From NCBI GenBank assembly GCA_046723355.1, contig JBKOUJ010000027.1, forward strand, positions 1-29,277: DNA of 29,277 nucleotides, read 5' to 3'. Position 1 is the first letter of the stretch, and every line of letters starts with the position of its first letter. Positions 7,722 to 13,081 of the stretch are shown here, piece by piece. This stretch comes from 13-2-20CM-68-14 sp046723355 (GTDB taxonomy: Bacteria > Actinomycetota > Thermoleophilia > Gaiellales > Gaiellaceae). A program made the translations under genes and the position numbers. Under the pieces are notes generated by a model. The model was not told the origin of the DNA. It was given only the letters and a program-made list of their open reading frames with translations, and searched no databases.

Positions 7722-8209
7722 CGCGCATCGCCGTTATCGCCGATACGCACTTGCCGCGCGGCTCGCGCCGACTTCCCGATCGCTGCGTCGAGCTCCTGCG
7801 CGCCGCGGACCTGATCCTCCACGCCGGCGACGTCTCGAGCGTCGCGGCGTTCGAGGAGCTGCAGACGCTCGGGCCGCCACTGGCGGCCGTTCACGGCAAC
7901 GCCGACGAGCCGGAGCTGCGCCGACTTCTGCCCGAAAGCCGCATCGTCCAGGTCGGGCAGGGGCGGATCGGGATGTTGCACGCGCCGGGCCCGCGGGCCG
8001 GGCGCGATGCGCGCCTGGCGGCTCGTTTTCCGGGCGCCGACGCCGTCGTCTACGGACACACGCACGTCCCCCAGGCCGAGCGCGTGGGCGGCGTCTGGAT
8101 CCTCAATCCCGGCAGCCCGACCGAGCGAAGGCGCGCACCGTCCCGCTCGATGCTCCTGGTCGACGTACGCGGCCGCCGGCTCGAGCCGCAGCTCGTCGTA
8201 CTAAGTTGA
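7718..8209 (+). CDS. YfcE/MJ0936-type metallophosphoesterase
   Basis: A small calcineurin-like phosphoesterase of about 163 residues. Motifs: RIAVIADTHLP (D-x-H), LILHAGDVSS (GD), AVHGNADE (GN-D), GMLHAPGP, and VVYGHTHVPQ (GH-x-H) followed by LNPGSPTERR. These supply the full two-metal site, and family members hydrolyse phosphodiesters. The D-x-H motif is encoded at 7742-7750, upstream of the first ATG/GTG/TTG in frame (TTG at 7751), so that start would destroy the enzyme. No canonical start codon exists further upstream in frame. The best candidate is CTG at 7718, overlapping the stop of the M29 gene (CTGA). Product confidence is high, start confidence low. Confidence 0.82.
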   Translation: MTRIAVIADTHLPRGSRRLPDRCVELLRAADLILHAGDVSSVAAFEELQTLGPPLAAVHGNADEPELRRLLPESRIVQVGQGRIGMLHAPGPRAGRDARLAARFPGADAVVYGHTHVPQAERVGGVWILNPGSPTERRRAPSRSMLLVDVRGRRLEPQLVVLS

Positions 8210-8252
8210 GAAATCGCCGCCGGTTTTGGGCCGCCCGCGCATCTTCTCTGGC

Positions 8253-8363
8253 GTGGGCGAGAAGCGCGAGCCGGACAAGCGGCTGAGCGCCAAGGAGCGC
8301 AAGGCGGCGCTCCGGCGCCGCAAGGAAATCTTGGAGCGTCTGCTCAAGATCCTGCGCGCCTGA
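8253..8363 (+). CDS. Hypothetical 36-residue highly charged protein
   Basis: GTG at 8253 opens a short frame: MGEKREPDKR, LSAKERKAAL, RRRKEILERLLKILRA, then TGA. About half the residues are charged, mostly Lys/Arg, and the last 25 could form one amphipathic helix. I recognise no family. It lies in the gap between the phosphoesterase and the SOS-promoter gene, just before a dispersed palindromic repeat. There is no Shine-Dalgarno. It could be a small nucleic-acid-binding protein or a chance frame. Confidence 0.35.
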   Translation: MGEKREPDKRLSAKERKAALRRRKEILERLLKILRA

Positions 8364-8366
8364 GGC

Positions 8367-8417
8367 GGGACTCTCCCCGAACGGGGACTATCCCAGTACG
8401 GGTAATGGAACAGACCC
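8367..8417. repeat. Dispersed palindromic repeat, copy A
   Basis: A 51-nt block beginning GGGACTCTCCCCGAACGGGG and ending GGAACAGACCC closely matches 22933-22983, apart from a few substitutions and single-base shifts. It contains the hairpin TCCCCG-AA-CGGGGA. The second palindromic arm (CTATCCCA ... TGGAACAG) is degraded compared with the other copy. It lies in intergenic space 20 bp upstream of the -35 of the LysM gene. Confidence 0.6.
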
Positions 8418-8437
8418 TGCGAGGCCAGATCCTGCAT

Positions 8438-8466
8438 TTGACACGAACACGTGTTCGCTCTAGTAT
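8438..8466 (+). promoter_or_regulatory. Consensus sigma-70-type promoter of the LysM gene
   Basis: TTGACA (8438-8443), exactly 17 bp spacer, then TAGTAT (8461-8466). Transcription would start near 8473-8475, making the mRNA for the ATG at 8476 essentially leaderless. This is the best promoter in the window and is occupied by two LexA-type boxes. Confidence 0.85.
8444..8457. promoter_or_regulatory. LexA (SOS) box 1
   Basis: CGAACACGTGTTCG is a perfect 14-bp palindrome matching the Gram-positive/actinobacterial LexA operator CGAAC-N4-GTTCG. It fills most of the spacer between the -35 and -10 hexamers, so bound LexA would exclude RNA polymerase. Confidence 0.85.
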
Positions 8467-8468
8467 GG

Positions 8469-8482
8469 CGAACGTATGTTCG
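8469..8482. promoter_or_regulatory. LexA (SOS) box 2, over the start codon
   Basis: CGAACGTATGTTCG (extending to GCGAAC-N4-GTTCGC at 8468-8483) matches the LexA operator with both conserved half-sites intact. Its centre is 25 bp from that of box 1. It covers the predicted transcription start, and the ATG at 8476-8478 lies inside it. Confidence 0.82.
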
Positions 8483-8715
8483 CTAAGTTCATTGGAGTGC
8501 TGCTCGCAGGGCTCGTGATCTGGTCGATCGCGGCCCATGCGTCCAACAGCGCCGGCAAGGCCAAGATCTACAAGGTCAAGCGGTACGACACGCTCTGGTC
8601 GATCGCGACTTCGCACTACGGCGGCGATCCGCGAGACGCGATCTACCGGCTCGAGCAACGCAACGGGCTGACGAGCGCGGTCGTCTGGCCCGGGCAGCGA
8701 CTGGTCTTGCCCTAG
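8476..8715 (+). CDS. YneA-like SOS cell-division inhibitor (TM + LysM)
   Basis: A 79-residue protein with one N-terminal transmembrane segment (about 4-20, FIGVLLAGLVIWSIAA), a short linker and a single LysM domain (about 32-79, IYKVKRYDTLWSIATSHYGG ... VVWPGQRLVLP) on the outer face, where LysM binds peptidoglycan. This architecture and size match B. subtilis YneA, and it resembles the SOS-induced division suppressors of actinobacteria (M. tuberculosis Rv2719c, C. glutamicum DivS). Two LexA boxes in its promoter strongly support SOS induction. The expected role is to delay septation during DNA damage. Unlike the usual arrangement, lexA is not adjacent. The stop interleaves with that of the convergent SnoaL-like gene in a single CTAG (8712-8715). 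Function is inferred from architecture plus regulation. Confidence 0.82.
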   Translation: MFAKFIGVLLAGLVIWSIAAHASNSAGKAKIYKVKRYDTLWSIATSHYGGDPRDAIYRLEQRNGLTSAVVWPGQRLVLP

Positions 8716-9167
8716 AGGCCCGCGACGTGGATGCGCTCGCCCGCGAATAGGCGCTGCTCCGCGTTCCACGGGAAGAAAATGACGACCGTGAACTCGAGGC
8801 GCTGCCCGTTCGGGGCGCGGCCGAGCCACTCGCGCTCGTGCGTCGCCGTCACGCGCGCCTCTTCGCAGGCGCCCTGCGGGCCGATGACGATCTCGGTCAG
8901 CGCGAAATGGATGTCCGGGAAGGCGGTCAGCAGGCCGTTGTAGAACTCGGTCGCCCCGGCGTGGCCCTCCCAGTGCTGGTGCCAGGTCGGGATCTCGTAG
9001 ACGCAGTCGTCGGCGAGGGTCGAGATCAGTCCCGGCAGGTCCCGGTGTTCTTCCGCGATCGAATGGCGCTTCCACAGCTCCCGGATCTCTTCGTAGAGCT
9101 GCGGATCGACGTCGCGGCGCAGCTGCTCGCGCGCGCGGTCGCTGGCGACTGCAGGCGGAACCTCCAC
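8712..9167 (-). CDS. SnoaL-like (NTF2-fold) protein
   Basis: About 151 residues with the SnoaL/NTF2-like cone fold: an N-terminal helix (EEIRELWKRHSIAEEHRDLPGLISTLADDCVYEIP), then the typical HWEGHAGATEFYNGLLTAFPDIHF block and strands ending RLEFTVVIFFPWN. Members are polyketide cyclases, small isomerases or binding proteins, and the sequence does not say which. I chose the GTG at 9167 because it follows a -10-like TAGGCT on the - strand by 8 bp. An ATG at 9239 would add 24 residues and run into the rnz gene. It is convergent with the LysM gene and divergent from rnz. Confidence 0.75.
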   Translation of the reverse strand: MEVPPAVASDRAREQLRRDVDPQLYEEIRELWKRHSIAEEHRDLPGLISTLADDCVYEIPTWHQHWEGHAGATEFYNGLLTAFPDIHFALTEIVIGPQGACEEARVTATHEREWLGRAPNGQRLEFTVVIFFPWNAEQRLFAGERIHVAGL

Positions 9168-9175
9168 AGGAGGCG

Positions 9176-9185
9176 AGCCTACACT
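9176..9185. promoter_or_regulatory. Interlocked divergent -10 elements (SnoaL-like / rnz)
   Basis: AGCCTACACT contains TACACT on the + strand (9180-9185), 7 bp before the rnz GTG. On the - strand it contains TAGGCT (9181-9176), 8 bp before the SnoaL-like GTG at 9167. The two hexamers share two bases. No clear -35 is seen. Both mRNAs would be leaderless. Confidence 0.4.
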
Positions 9186-9192
9186 TGCGCCC

Positions 9193-10185
9193 GTGGACCT
9201 CGACCTCGTGTTCTTCGGCACCTCGGGCTCCGTGCCCACCGCCCAGCGGGCGCCGACGGCCCTGCTCGTGCGACGTGGCGGCGAGCGGCTGCTCTTCGAC
9301 TGCGCCGAGGGGACTCAGCGGCAAATGCTGCGTTCGACTGTGGGGCTGGTCGAGCTTCGCGAGGTCTTCCTGACTCACTACCACGCCGACCATTACCTCG
9401 GCCTGCCGGGGATGCTCAAGACGTTCGCGCTCCGCGGGCGGGAGCTCGACCTGACCGTCTACGGCCCACCCGGGCTCATCGACCTGTTCGGCGCGCTCCG
9501 TCGCATCTTCGGAAAGCTCACGTACGAGCTGCGGCTCCGGGAGCTGGAGGCGGGCGCGGTGCTCGAGCGCGACGGCTACAACCTGACCACCTTCGCGCCG
9601 GCGCACGGTGTGTCGTCGATCGGCTACGCGCTCGTCGAGGAGCCGCGTCCGGGCCGCTTCGACGTCGAGGCCGCCGACGCTCTCGGCGTCGACCCGCGCC
9701 AGCGGGGCCTGCTCCAGCGCGGCGACTCGATCGAGCTGGACGAGGGGGTCCTCGTCACGCCCGACGAGGTGCTCGGCCCGCCGCGCCCGGGCCGAAAGCT
9801 CGTCATCGCGGGCGATACGGCTCCCTCGCCGATCGTGCTCGAGGCGGCCCGAGAGGCCGAAGTGCTCGTCCACGAGGCGACGTTCCTCGACGAGGAGCGC
9901 GAGCGGGCGCGCGAGACCGCGCACTCGACCGCTCTCGAGGCTGCGGAGCTCGCGCGCGACGCCGATGTCTCGCTACTTGCGCTCACGCATCTCTCGAATC
10001 GCTACTTCGGCCCCGAAATCGTCCGCGAGGCGCGTACGATCTTCCCCGAGACTGTCGTGCCGAAGGATTTCGACGTGATCGACGTGCCGTTTCCCGAGCG
10101 CGGGTCGCCGCAGCTGGTGAGGGGCGCCGTCCGCCGAAGCCGGGAGACGGTCACCGAGCCCGAGCCAGAGGAGGTTGTGCCGTGA
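9193..10185 (+). CDS. rnz: Ribonuclease Z
   Basis: A 330-residue zinc endoribonuclease of the metallo-beta-lactamase fold that cleaves tRNA precursors just after the discriminator base. This suits a genome where the tRNA seen here lacks encoded CCA. The full motif set is present: N-terminal FFGTSGSVPT, FDCAEGTQRQ, histidine motif THYHADH (61-67), APAHGV (H138), VIAGDT (D208), VHEATF, the RNase Z-type HST (H244) and LTHLSNRY (H266). The C-terminal Glu-rich tail is extra. GTG start, probably leaderless. Its stop (10183-10185) overlaps the ATG of the next gene by one base. Confidence 0.95.
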   Translation: MDLDLVFFGTSGSVPTAQRAPTALLVRRGGERLLFDCAEGTQRQMLRSTVGLVELREVFLTHYHADHYLGLPGMLKTFALRGRELDLTVYGPPGLIDLFGALRRIFGKLTYELRLRELEAGAVLERDGYNLTTFAPAHGVSSIGYALVEEPRPGRFDVEAADALGVDPRQRGLLQRGDSIELDEGVLVTPDEVLGPPRPGRKLVIAGDTAPSPIVLEAAREAEVLVHEATFLDEERERARETAHSTALEAAELARDADVSLLALTHLSNRYFGPEIVREARTIFPETVVPKDFDVIDVPFPERGSPQLVRGAVRRSRETVTEPEPEEVVP

Positions 10186-10418
10186 TGACCCAACTTGTGC
10201 AAGTGGCGCTCGCGGAAGACATCGCCGAGGCCGAAGAGCTGCAGACGATCCTCAACCAGGCCGGGATCGCCTCGGAGCTCGAGCCGGCGGTCGAGCATCA
10301 TCCGCGGGCGACGGAGGATACGCCCCAGAAAGTGCTGGTCGAGGAGGACTCGCTCGAGGCGGCGCAGCACGCGATCGAGGCGCTCACGGATCCGGACGAT
10401 CTCGTGTCCGACGTCTGA
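10185..10418 (+). CDS. DUF2007-like small protein
   Basis: A 77-residue acidic protein, MTQLVQVALAEDIAEAEELQ..., with a beta-alpha-beta pattern: LVQVALAEDIAEAEELQTILNQAGI, then KVLVEEDSLEAAQHAIEAL. This resembles the DUF2007 'putative signal transducing' family, in which a short ferredoxin-like fold reads 'changes in x, pick the element' motifs; partners are unknown. AGAGGAGG (10167-10174) is a strong Shine-Dalgarno. The ATG at 10185 overlaps the rnz stop as TGATG, and a GTG three bases earlier is equally possible. It is co-transcribed with rnz and followed by a methyltransferase in the +1 frame. Confidence 0.7.
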   Translation: MTQLVQVALAEDIAEAEELQTILNQAGIASELEPAVEHHPRATEDTPQKVLVEEDSLEAAQHAIEALTDPDDLVSDV

Positions 10419-11139
10419 GCCGGACTTCGACGCGCGCGCCGCGCGCTACGACGAGTTACGTCCCCAGGACGAGAACTGGTGGGAGCTTTACGAGCTCGTG
10501 GTGCGCGAGGCCGACCTTCGCGGGCGTCGCGTCCTCGACGCCGGGTGCGGGACGGGCCGTCTCGCCGCTGCCCTCGCGTCGCAGGCGCGCGTGTGGGGGA
10601 TCGACGCCTCGCCGGAGATGCTCGCGGTCGCGCGCGAACGGGTCCCACGCAACGTCAGGCTGAAGCTCGCCCGCGCCGAGGAGCCGCCCTTCAAGGACGG
10701 GTGGTTCGAGCGCGTCGTCTACTGGCTCGTGATTCACCTACTCGACCGGCCGGCGGCCTTCCGTGCCGCCCACCGCGTTCTCTCACGGGGCGGCCTGATC
10801 TGCGCTGTGACCTTCGACTCGACCTACTTCTCCGGCTTCTGGCTGAGCCGCTACTTCCCGCGCTTCGAGGAGATCGACCGCGCCCGCTTTCCGACCGCGG
10901 TGGAGCTCGAGGCCGAGCTGCGCGGGGCCGGCTTCGACCGGGTGCGGTTCGTCAGGCACCGAGAGCGCGACCGGATCGATCGCGAGACCGCGCTGGCGAA
11001 GATCGCCGGCCGCCACATCTCGACCTTCGATCTCCTGGACAAGGAGGAGTACGAGCGCGGCCGGGCCCTGGCCGAGCGCGAGCTACCCGCGCATGTCGAC
11101 GCCGACGCCGACTGGCTGATCGCGATCGCCGAGCGCTAG
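10399..11139 (+). CDS. Class I SAM-dependent methyltransferase (start codon unclear)
   Basis: About 240 residues of a class I methyltransferase: FDARAARYDELRPQD leads into motif I VLDAGCGTGRLA, then WGIDASPEMLAVAR, the motif IV region DGWFERVVYWLVIHLL, and RVLSRGGLICAVTF. The substrate is unknown. Homology clearly begins near 10420 (EPDFDARAARYDE), yet no ATG, GTG, TTG or CTG exists in frame between a TTG at 10195 and a GTG at 10498. The TTG lies 224 nt inside the previous gene; the GTG lies just before motif I and would remove the N-terminal helix. I give ATC 10399 as a placeholder start. A +1 shift at the preceding GTC TGA, or a base error, would also explain it. It ends 9 bp from the convergent M29 gene. 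Confidence 0.75.
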   Translation: MSCPTSEPDFDARAARYDELRPQDENWWELYELVVREADLRGRRVLDAGCGTGRLAAALASQARVWGIDASPEMLAVARERVPRNVRLKLARAEEPPFKDGWFERVVYWLVIHLLDRPAAFRAAHRVLSRGGLICAVTFDSTYFSGFWLSRYFPRFEEIDRARFPTAVELEAELRGAGFDRVRFVRHRERDRIDRETALAKIAGRHISTFDLLDKEEYERGRALAERELPAHVDADADWLIAIAER

Positions 11140-11148
11140 AGAAAGCGT

Positions 11149-12345
11149 CTAGATCTGCCAGGACCCGCCGCGGAGTACGGGGACCTCGTCACCCTCCCGG
11201 GTGATGCCGGTGACCTCGACGTCGTCGCCGCCGATCATGAAGTCGATGTGGATCGCGCTCCTGTTGATCTTCTCCACGTCCTCCGCGCCCACCGTGACCT
11301 CGTAGGCGTTGCCGAGCGCGATGTGGCTCGCGGCATTCTCGTCGAGGAGCGTGTTGTAGAAGGTCGTGCCGAGCCTCCCGATCCGCCCTTCGCGGTCGAC
11401 CAACGCGACCTCGCCGAGCCGCGAGGCGTCGGCGTCGTGAGCGGCCCGCTCGCTTAGAAGGTCGCCGCCTCGGTCCGCCTGGATGTCGACTGCGCGCCCG
11501 CCCTCGAAGCGGACCTCGAGGCCGTCGATGATCGTGCCTGCGACGTCGAGCGGCTTCGTCGCGCGGACGACGCCGTCTGCGCGGGTGGGGTCCGGCGTCG
11601 TGTAGACCTCCTCCGTCGGCACGTTCGGCATGTGCTCGACGTCGTCGATCGTCGTCGTCGAGCCGCCTTCCCAGATCGATGTGGGCAGCAGGCCGATGGT
11701 CAGGTCAGTGCCTGGCCCCTGGAACCGGACCGAGTCGAACTGGTGCTCGCTCAGCCGTGCCGCGGCCGAGTGCAGCGTCTCCTTCCGCTCCTGCCAGGCC
11801 GCAACGGGGTCGTCCTCGTCGAGCCGGCAGACATGTGCGAGCTCCTCGCCGAGCCGCTCGAGCGCGGCGTCGCTGTCCAGATCGGGATAGACGAGCTCGG
11901 CCCAGGGCCGGGTGGGGTAGGGGAGGATCGTCCAGTTGACGAGCCGCTTGTTGATCACCTCGAGGCGCTCGTGCAGATCGGGAAGCTGGTCGCGCCCGGC
12001 CCTTTTCGGGTCGACGCCGTTCAGGATCCCCGGTGAGACCCGCGGAACGAAGACGATCCGGGCGGCGTGCACGTCGCCCAGCTGCAGCATCCGGTTTCCC
12101 CACCACTCGGGGACGAAGTCGAGCGTCTCTTCGGGCGCCCGCTCGAGACGGGCCTTCTTGACGTAGGGGTCGAAGAAGATCGGGTCGACGAACCGCGCAC
12201 CGCGGTCATAGGCGCGGGCGGCCACGGCGCGGACGATCGGCTCCATGCCGGTCTCCGCCTCGGTGGTGACGATCTGGCCGGGCTGAACGTTGGCCGCGAA
12301 GTCGACGGCAAGCGTGGCCAGGCGGTCGAGAGCGTGCTGATCCAC
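11149..12345 (-). CDS. M29 family aminopeptidase, paralog 3
   Basis: A 398-residue M29 aminopeptidase with the standard metal-site residues E246 (TEEVYTTPDP), E312 (LGEVALV), H341 (ASHIALGNAY), H366 and D368 (SAIHIDFMIG). It is nearer the usual family length and clearly more distant from the tandem pair at 5.5-7.7 kb than those are from each other; for example it has NTLLDENAASHIALG where they have DEKIGGT-H-LALG. It probably represents the classical AmpS-type lineage. The GTG start at 12345 follows a -10-like TATCCT on the - strand (12358-12353) by 7 bp with no Shine-Dalgarno. It diverges from the pyr operon. Confidence 0.92.
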   Translation of the reverse strand: MDQHALDRLATLAVDFAANVQPGQIVTTEAETGMEPIVRAVAARAYDRGARFVDPIFFDPYVKKARLERAPEETLDFVPEWWGNRMLQLGDVHAARIVFVPRVSPGILNGVDPKRAGRDQLPDLHERLEVINKRLVNWTILPYPTRPWAELVYPDLDSDAALERLGEELAHVCRLDEDDPVAAWQERKETLHSAAARLSEHQFDSVRFQGPGTDLTIGLLPTSIWEGGSTTTIDDVEHMPNVPTEEVYTTPDPTRADGVVRATKPLDVAGTIIDGLEVRFEGGRAVDIQADRGGDLLSERAAHDADASRLGEVALVDREGRIGRLGTTFYNTLLDENAASHIALGNAYEVTVGAEDVEKINRSAIHIDFMIGGDDVEVTGITREGDEVPVLRGGSWQI

Positions 12346-12365
12346 GCGCGGGAGGATAGTGGGCC

Positions 12366-12393
12366 TTGCGCCGTCCGGGCAGGCCGTTATCGT
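12366..12393 (+). promoter_or_regulatory. Probable pyr operon promoter
   Basis: TTGCGC (12366-12371), a 16-bp spacer and TATCGT (12388-12393) would start transcription near 12400. The start lies just upstream of the PyrR-binding hairpin, giving a leader of about 50 nt before the first start codon. The hexamers match consensus only partly. Confidence 0.4.
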
Positions 12394-12419
12394 TCCTGTC
12401 GACGCGAAACCCCTTTAAC

Positions 12420-12444
12420 CCGGTCCGGTGAGGCCGGAAAGGAG
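12420..12444 (+). promoter_or_regulatory. PyrR-binding RNA hairpin with adjacent Shine-Dalgarno
   Basis: CCGGTC (12420-12425), loop CGGTGA and GGCCGG (12432-12437) form a 6-bp stem with one U-G pair. The core TCCGGTGAGGCC fits the PyrR recognition pattern UCCNGNGAGGYY. AAAGGAG (12438-12444) follows directly, so PyrR bound with UMP/UTP would cover the first ribosome-binding site. No terminator or antiterminator is visible. This is the arrangement known from mycobacteria, where PyrR represses translation instead of attenuating transcription. Confidence 0.75.
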
Positions 12445-12449
12445 TGCGA

Positions 12450-12491
12450 ATGATGCTGCCTGCCCATCGAAGCCTGCTCGCTGCCGCGTGA
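12450..12491 (+). CDS. pyr operon leader peptide
   Basis: A 13-residue frame, MMLPAHRSLLAAA, starts 5 nt (second ATG 8 nt) after the AAAGGAG. Its TGA overlaps the pyrR start codon as GTGA (12488-12491). pyrR has no good Shine-Dalgarno of its own, so ribosomes ending the leader peptide probably restart on pyrR. PyrR control of the leader would then spread down the whole operon. The peptide sequence itself probably does not matter. Confidence 0.6.
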   Translation: MMLPAHRSLLAAA

Positions 12492-13081
12492 GCGTGGCGC
12501 ACACGGAGCGCGAGAAGGTCCTCCTCGACCGCGACGACGTCGAGCGGACGCTGTCCCGGATCGCGCACGAGATCATCGAGGGAAACCCGGAGCTCGACCG
12601 CGTCGCGCTAGTCGGCATCCACACGCGTGGCGTCCCGCTTGCCCAGCGCCTCCGGCGGAGGATCGCCGACTTCACCGGCCGTGAGGTCGCGCTCGGCCAG
12701 CTCGACATCACCTTCTACCGCGACGACGTCCACGTCCGCGGCCGCGAGGCCCCCCAGCACGCGCAGCCGCTCGTCCGTGACTCGAAGCTGGACTTCGGGC
12801 TCGACGGGATGACGTGCGTGCTCGTCGACGACGTCCTCTACACCGGGCGCACGATCCGCGCCGCGGTCGAGGCGCTCTTCGACTACGGGCGCCCCGCGCG
12901 CGTGCAGCTCGCCGTGCTGGCGGACCGCGGCCATCGCGAGCTGCCGATCCGTCCCGACTACGTGGGCAAGAACTTTCCGACCCACCGCGACGAGCGCATC
13001 CAGGTGCAGCTCGTCGAGGTCGACGAGGTCGACCAGGTCCTATTGATCCCTGCGGCCGAGGAGGAAAATCCCAGTGGCTGA
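12488..13081 (+). CDS. pyrR: Pyrimidine operon regulator PyrR (uracil phosphoribosyltransferase family)
   Basis: A 197-residue bifunctional protein: an RNA-binding repressor that responds to UMP/UTP versus PRPP, with usually weak uracil phosphoribosyltransferase activity. Seen: LVGIHTRGVPLAQRL, GQLDITFYRDD and the PRPP loop VLVDDVLYTGRT (111-122), all hallmark PyrR segments, plus the basic face region DRGHRELPIRPDYVGKNFPT. The GTG at 12488 gives family-typical length (usual about 180-195) and overlaps the leader-peptide stop. It is first in an eight-gene overlapping operon and probably autoregulates through the hairpin about 50 nt upstream. Confidence 0.95.
   Translation: MSVAHTEREKVLLDRDDVERTLSRIAHEIIEGNPELDRVALVGIHTRGVPLAQRLRRRIADFTGREVALGQLDITFYRDDVHVRGREAPQHAQPLVRDSKLDFGLDGMTCVLVDDVLYTGRTIRAAVEALFDYGRPARVQLAVLADRGHRELPIRPDYVGKNFPTHRDERIQVQLVEVDEVDQVLLIPAAEEENPSG

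Noticed and set aside
8712..8715. Interleaved stop codons in CTAG as a special signal
   Set aside because: The LysM and SnoaL-like genes both end in this palindrome. Close convergent packing in a compact genome explains it.
8838..10180. Very long + strand open frame ending in the DUF2007-like gene
   Set aside because: Only the last 78 codons look like protein. The rest is Arg/Ala/Pro-rich shadow of the SnoaL-like gene and rnz, an effect of high GC.
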